The translations under genes and the position numbers were made by a program. Below the pieces are notes generated by a model that had not been told where the DNA came from, searched no databases, and worked only from the letters and a program-made list of their open reading frames with translations. A stretch of 37,959 bases of DNA from Sergeia podlipaevii (taxonomy: Eukaryota; Euglenozoa; Kinetoplastea; Trypanosomatida; Trypanosomatidae), in assembly GCA_030849805.1 (NCBI GenBank), contig JASANZ010002040.1, positions 1 to 37,959 on the forward strand. The letters are read 5' to 3'. Of this stretch, positions 36,481-37,959 are shown in pieces (position 1 is the stretch's first letter; every line of letters begins with the position of its first letter).

Positions 36481-36871
36481 ACAAAAGAAAAGAGTTGAAA
36501 TGCAGAGAATGGAGTCATACGTAATTTTGTTTTTGTTGTTCACTCTTTGTGTTGCTTCTGTGTTGGTATTGTTGGATGGGGCCCATTTTTGTTTGTCCGC
36601 GGATACTTCCGAATCCTTGCGCCATGGGACTTCACTTATCTTTGGCCCGTTCAAGTGGTCTTATGTAGCTGTTTGGGATTGATGTGGTGAGGTAAAAAAA
36701 GAAAAGAGAGGAAAGAATGATGAAAGAAAAAGTTGTGTTGAAACGGCAGTGCCTCTGTGTACTTGACGCATACATACATGTATATGTTTTGAGCGCATGC
36801 GTATACATCGTGTACACGAAAATGATAAAAGTTGGCTATTGTGAAATCATTATTTTATCAATTAGTTGTAG

Positions 36872-36889
36872 CGCTTGCCAAGGCAAGCG
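36872..36889 (+). other. Perfect hairpin in the PTB-like 3' UTR (1)
   Basis: CGCTTGCC, AA, GGCAAGCG: eight complementary bases either side of two central bases, GC-rich against an AT-rich background. In RNA it would fold as seven pairs with a four-base loop. Confidence 0.6.
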
Positions 36890-37001
36890 GGGAAAGTATT
36901 AGTATTGTTACTATTATCATTACTATTATTACTATTATATATACTAAAAAAAATATGCACATTATACCAGTGATGCATCTAGTTCTCTATTTTAATGTTT
37001 T

Positions 37002-37020
37002 AAAGCACTTAAGGTGCTTT
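37002..37020 (+). other. Perfect hairpin in the PTB-like 3' UTR (2)
   Basis: AAAGCAC, loop TTAAG, GTGCTTT: seven base pairs. A T-rich tract follows at 37036-37049. Confidence 0.55.
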
Positions 37021-37100
37021 CTTCTTATTTGTCATCTTTTTTTTTTTTTGAGAAAATCTGTGAAAATATACATCCACTGTTGTTGTTGTTGTTGTTTTTG

Positions 37101-37118
37101 CTTGCTGTTGCCAGCAAG
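37101..37118 (+). other. Perfect hairpin in the PTB-like 3' UTR (3)
   Basis: CTTGCTG, loop TTGC, CAGCAAG: seven base pairs, directly after the (TTG)n repeat. A further six-pair hairpin with a 12-base loop lies at 37183-37206. Confidence 0.55.
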
Positions 37119-37460
37119 ATCAAAAATTTCAATGCCAGGAAGCTATGATAGTTATCCGGGAGGTACTCAATCTGCTTCTTTTCATATCTATCTGATTGCG
37201 GATATGCAGATGTTCATGAGTGTGTTGTGGTCTCCCTGTGACAAGTCAACTCTGGCAGCATACCGTGGCTTTTTTTTTATTTTGCTTTTTTTAAAAAAAT
37301 ACATTTCTTCCATATTGTGGAGATATTACCATCGAAATATACTTGTTTTTTTTTAACTCCCTTTTTCGCTTTTTTTTTTTTTCTTCAGTCACTCTCTTTC
37401 TATTATGGAGACGACGGTCTTTCNTGAGAGGTAATCAAACGTGCAAAGTTGTTCTGGCGC

Positions 37461-37487
37461 TTATTATTATTATTATTATTATTATTG
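37461..37487. repeat. (ATT)n microsatellite
   Basis: Nine uninterrupted TTA/ATT units in the terminal spacer. Confidence 0.9.
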
Positions 37488-37959
37488 TTTTCTATATTTT
37501 TTCACGCTTTTGAGAACTGCCAGTAGCAACTCCTGTGCGCTTAATTGATGAATGTGGTGCCTTTGGAATTGTTTTCTTTTTGAGCAGGTCTCTGTAGTGT
37601 CACCCCCTCTTTGCGCTCTTCCTCGTCTCTGCTTATAGTGTTCTCCCTTCCAGTGCAACTGCCTTTTTAATATATATATATATGACTCAAGTTGCAGAGG
37701 AACAACGAAGCTCAGTCTTATTTTTCTCATATTTATATTTTCAGTTAGACTAAGATTCTTTTTGGGGTGCAGAAGGTGCTTCAGCTTCACTTTATCTTTT
37801 TTCTTTCTTTATGGCACCTATATATGTATTGTCCATGACTCTCCTTTAGACGCATTTATGCTTGCCTTTTTTTCTAATCGATAGGATAGAGTAGTGGTGA
37901 CGTGTGAAGCCACAGAAACGTTTTGGTGTCGTATCTCAGCTTTATATATATATATATAA

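Larger units (their letters stand above)
36481..37959 (+). other. 3' UTR or spacer after the PTB-like gene, to the window end
   Basis: About 1.48 kb without a credible gene. The first 180 bases are GC-balanced, then the DNA becomes AT-rich with (ATT)n at 36899-36940 and 37461-37487, (TTG)n at 37078-37096, T-runs and TA runs (37670-37683, 37943-37958). Several perfect hairpins (36872-36889, 37002-37020, 37101-37118, 37183-37206) lie in it. Base 37424 is an undetermined N. The next gene must start beyond the window. Confidence 0.6.

Noticed and set aside
37002..37049. Hairpin followed by a T-run, like a bacterial terminator
   Set aside because: The window is eukaryotic with polycistronic transcription; intrinsic terminators are not expected.
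36832..37356. Forward frame of 174 codons after the PTB-like gene
   Set aside because: It translates (ATT)n, T-runs and (TTG)n and crosses the hairpin cluster; composition is not that of a protein gene.

Overview
The window looks like a piece of a polycistronic gene cluster from the nuclear chromosome of a trypanosomatid (Kinetoplastea). Every convincing gene lies on the + strand and none needs an intron. Nearly every reading frame is preceded by a long T/C tract followed by an AG, the expected signature of spliced-leader trans-splicing. Coding DNA is moderately GC-rich. Intergenic DNA is very AT-rich and full of T-runs, (TA)n, (CA)n and (ATT)n, which is more AT-rich than typical Leishmania spacers, so the genus is left open. 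From memory, and unverified, T. brucei CYC9, RDK1 and DRBD4/PTB2 have neighbouring identifiers on chromosome 11, which fits the family calls here.

Layout: 2-52, C-terminal end of an unidentified protein; 612-1484, a transcription-type cyclin (CYC9-like); 2097-6728, a RIC1 homologue (Rab6/Ypt6 exchange-factor subunit); 7601-11605, a soluble STE11/MAP3K-like kinase; 13147-13644, a small SPRY-like protein; 14431-18555 and 24337-29079, two paralogous membrane receptor-like STE11-type kinases; 19561-22458, between them, a 965-residue protein that reads like a decayed PIF1-type helicase; 32343-33788, a dysferlin-domain protein; 34933-36480, an RNA-binding protein of the polypyrimidine-tract-binding type (DRBD4/PTB2-like). 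The last 1.5 kb holds only 3' UTR or spacer.

The most striking content is the kinase group. The two receptor-like proteins share the order: transmembrane helix, predicted external sensor, transmembrane helix, degenerate class III nucleotide-cyclase-like domain, one TPR-like helix pair, long disordered linker, C-terminal kinase. All three kinases in the window are non-RD (HGD or HCD in place of HRD), and both receptor kinases have damaged glycine-rich loops. The paralogues are nearly identical in nucleotide sequence over short patches of the kinase domain although they are diverged around them, which suggests gene conversion. Long 3' UTRs next to these genes and next to the PTB-like gene carry perfect or nested hairpins that no listed gene explains.

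Like all trypanosomatid clusters, the genes are probably co-transcribed without individual promoters, so control is expected through trans-splicing, UTR elements and small upstream ORFs, several of which are visible.
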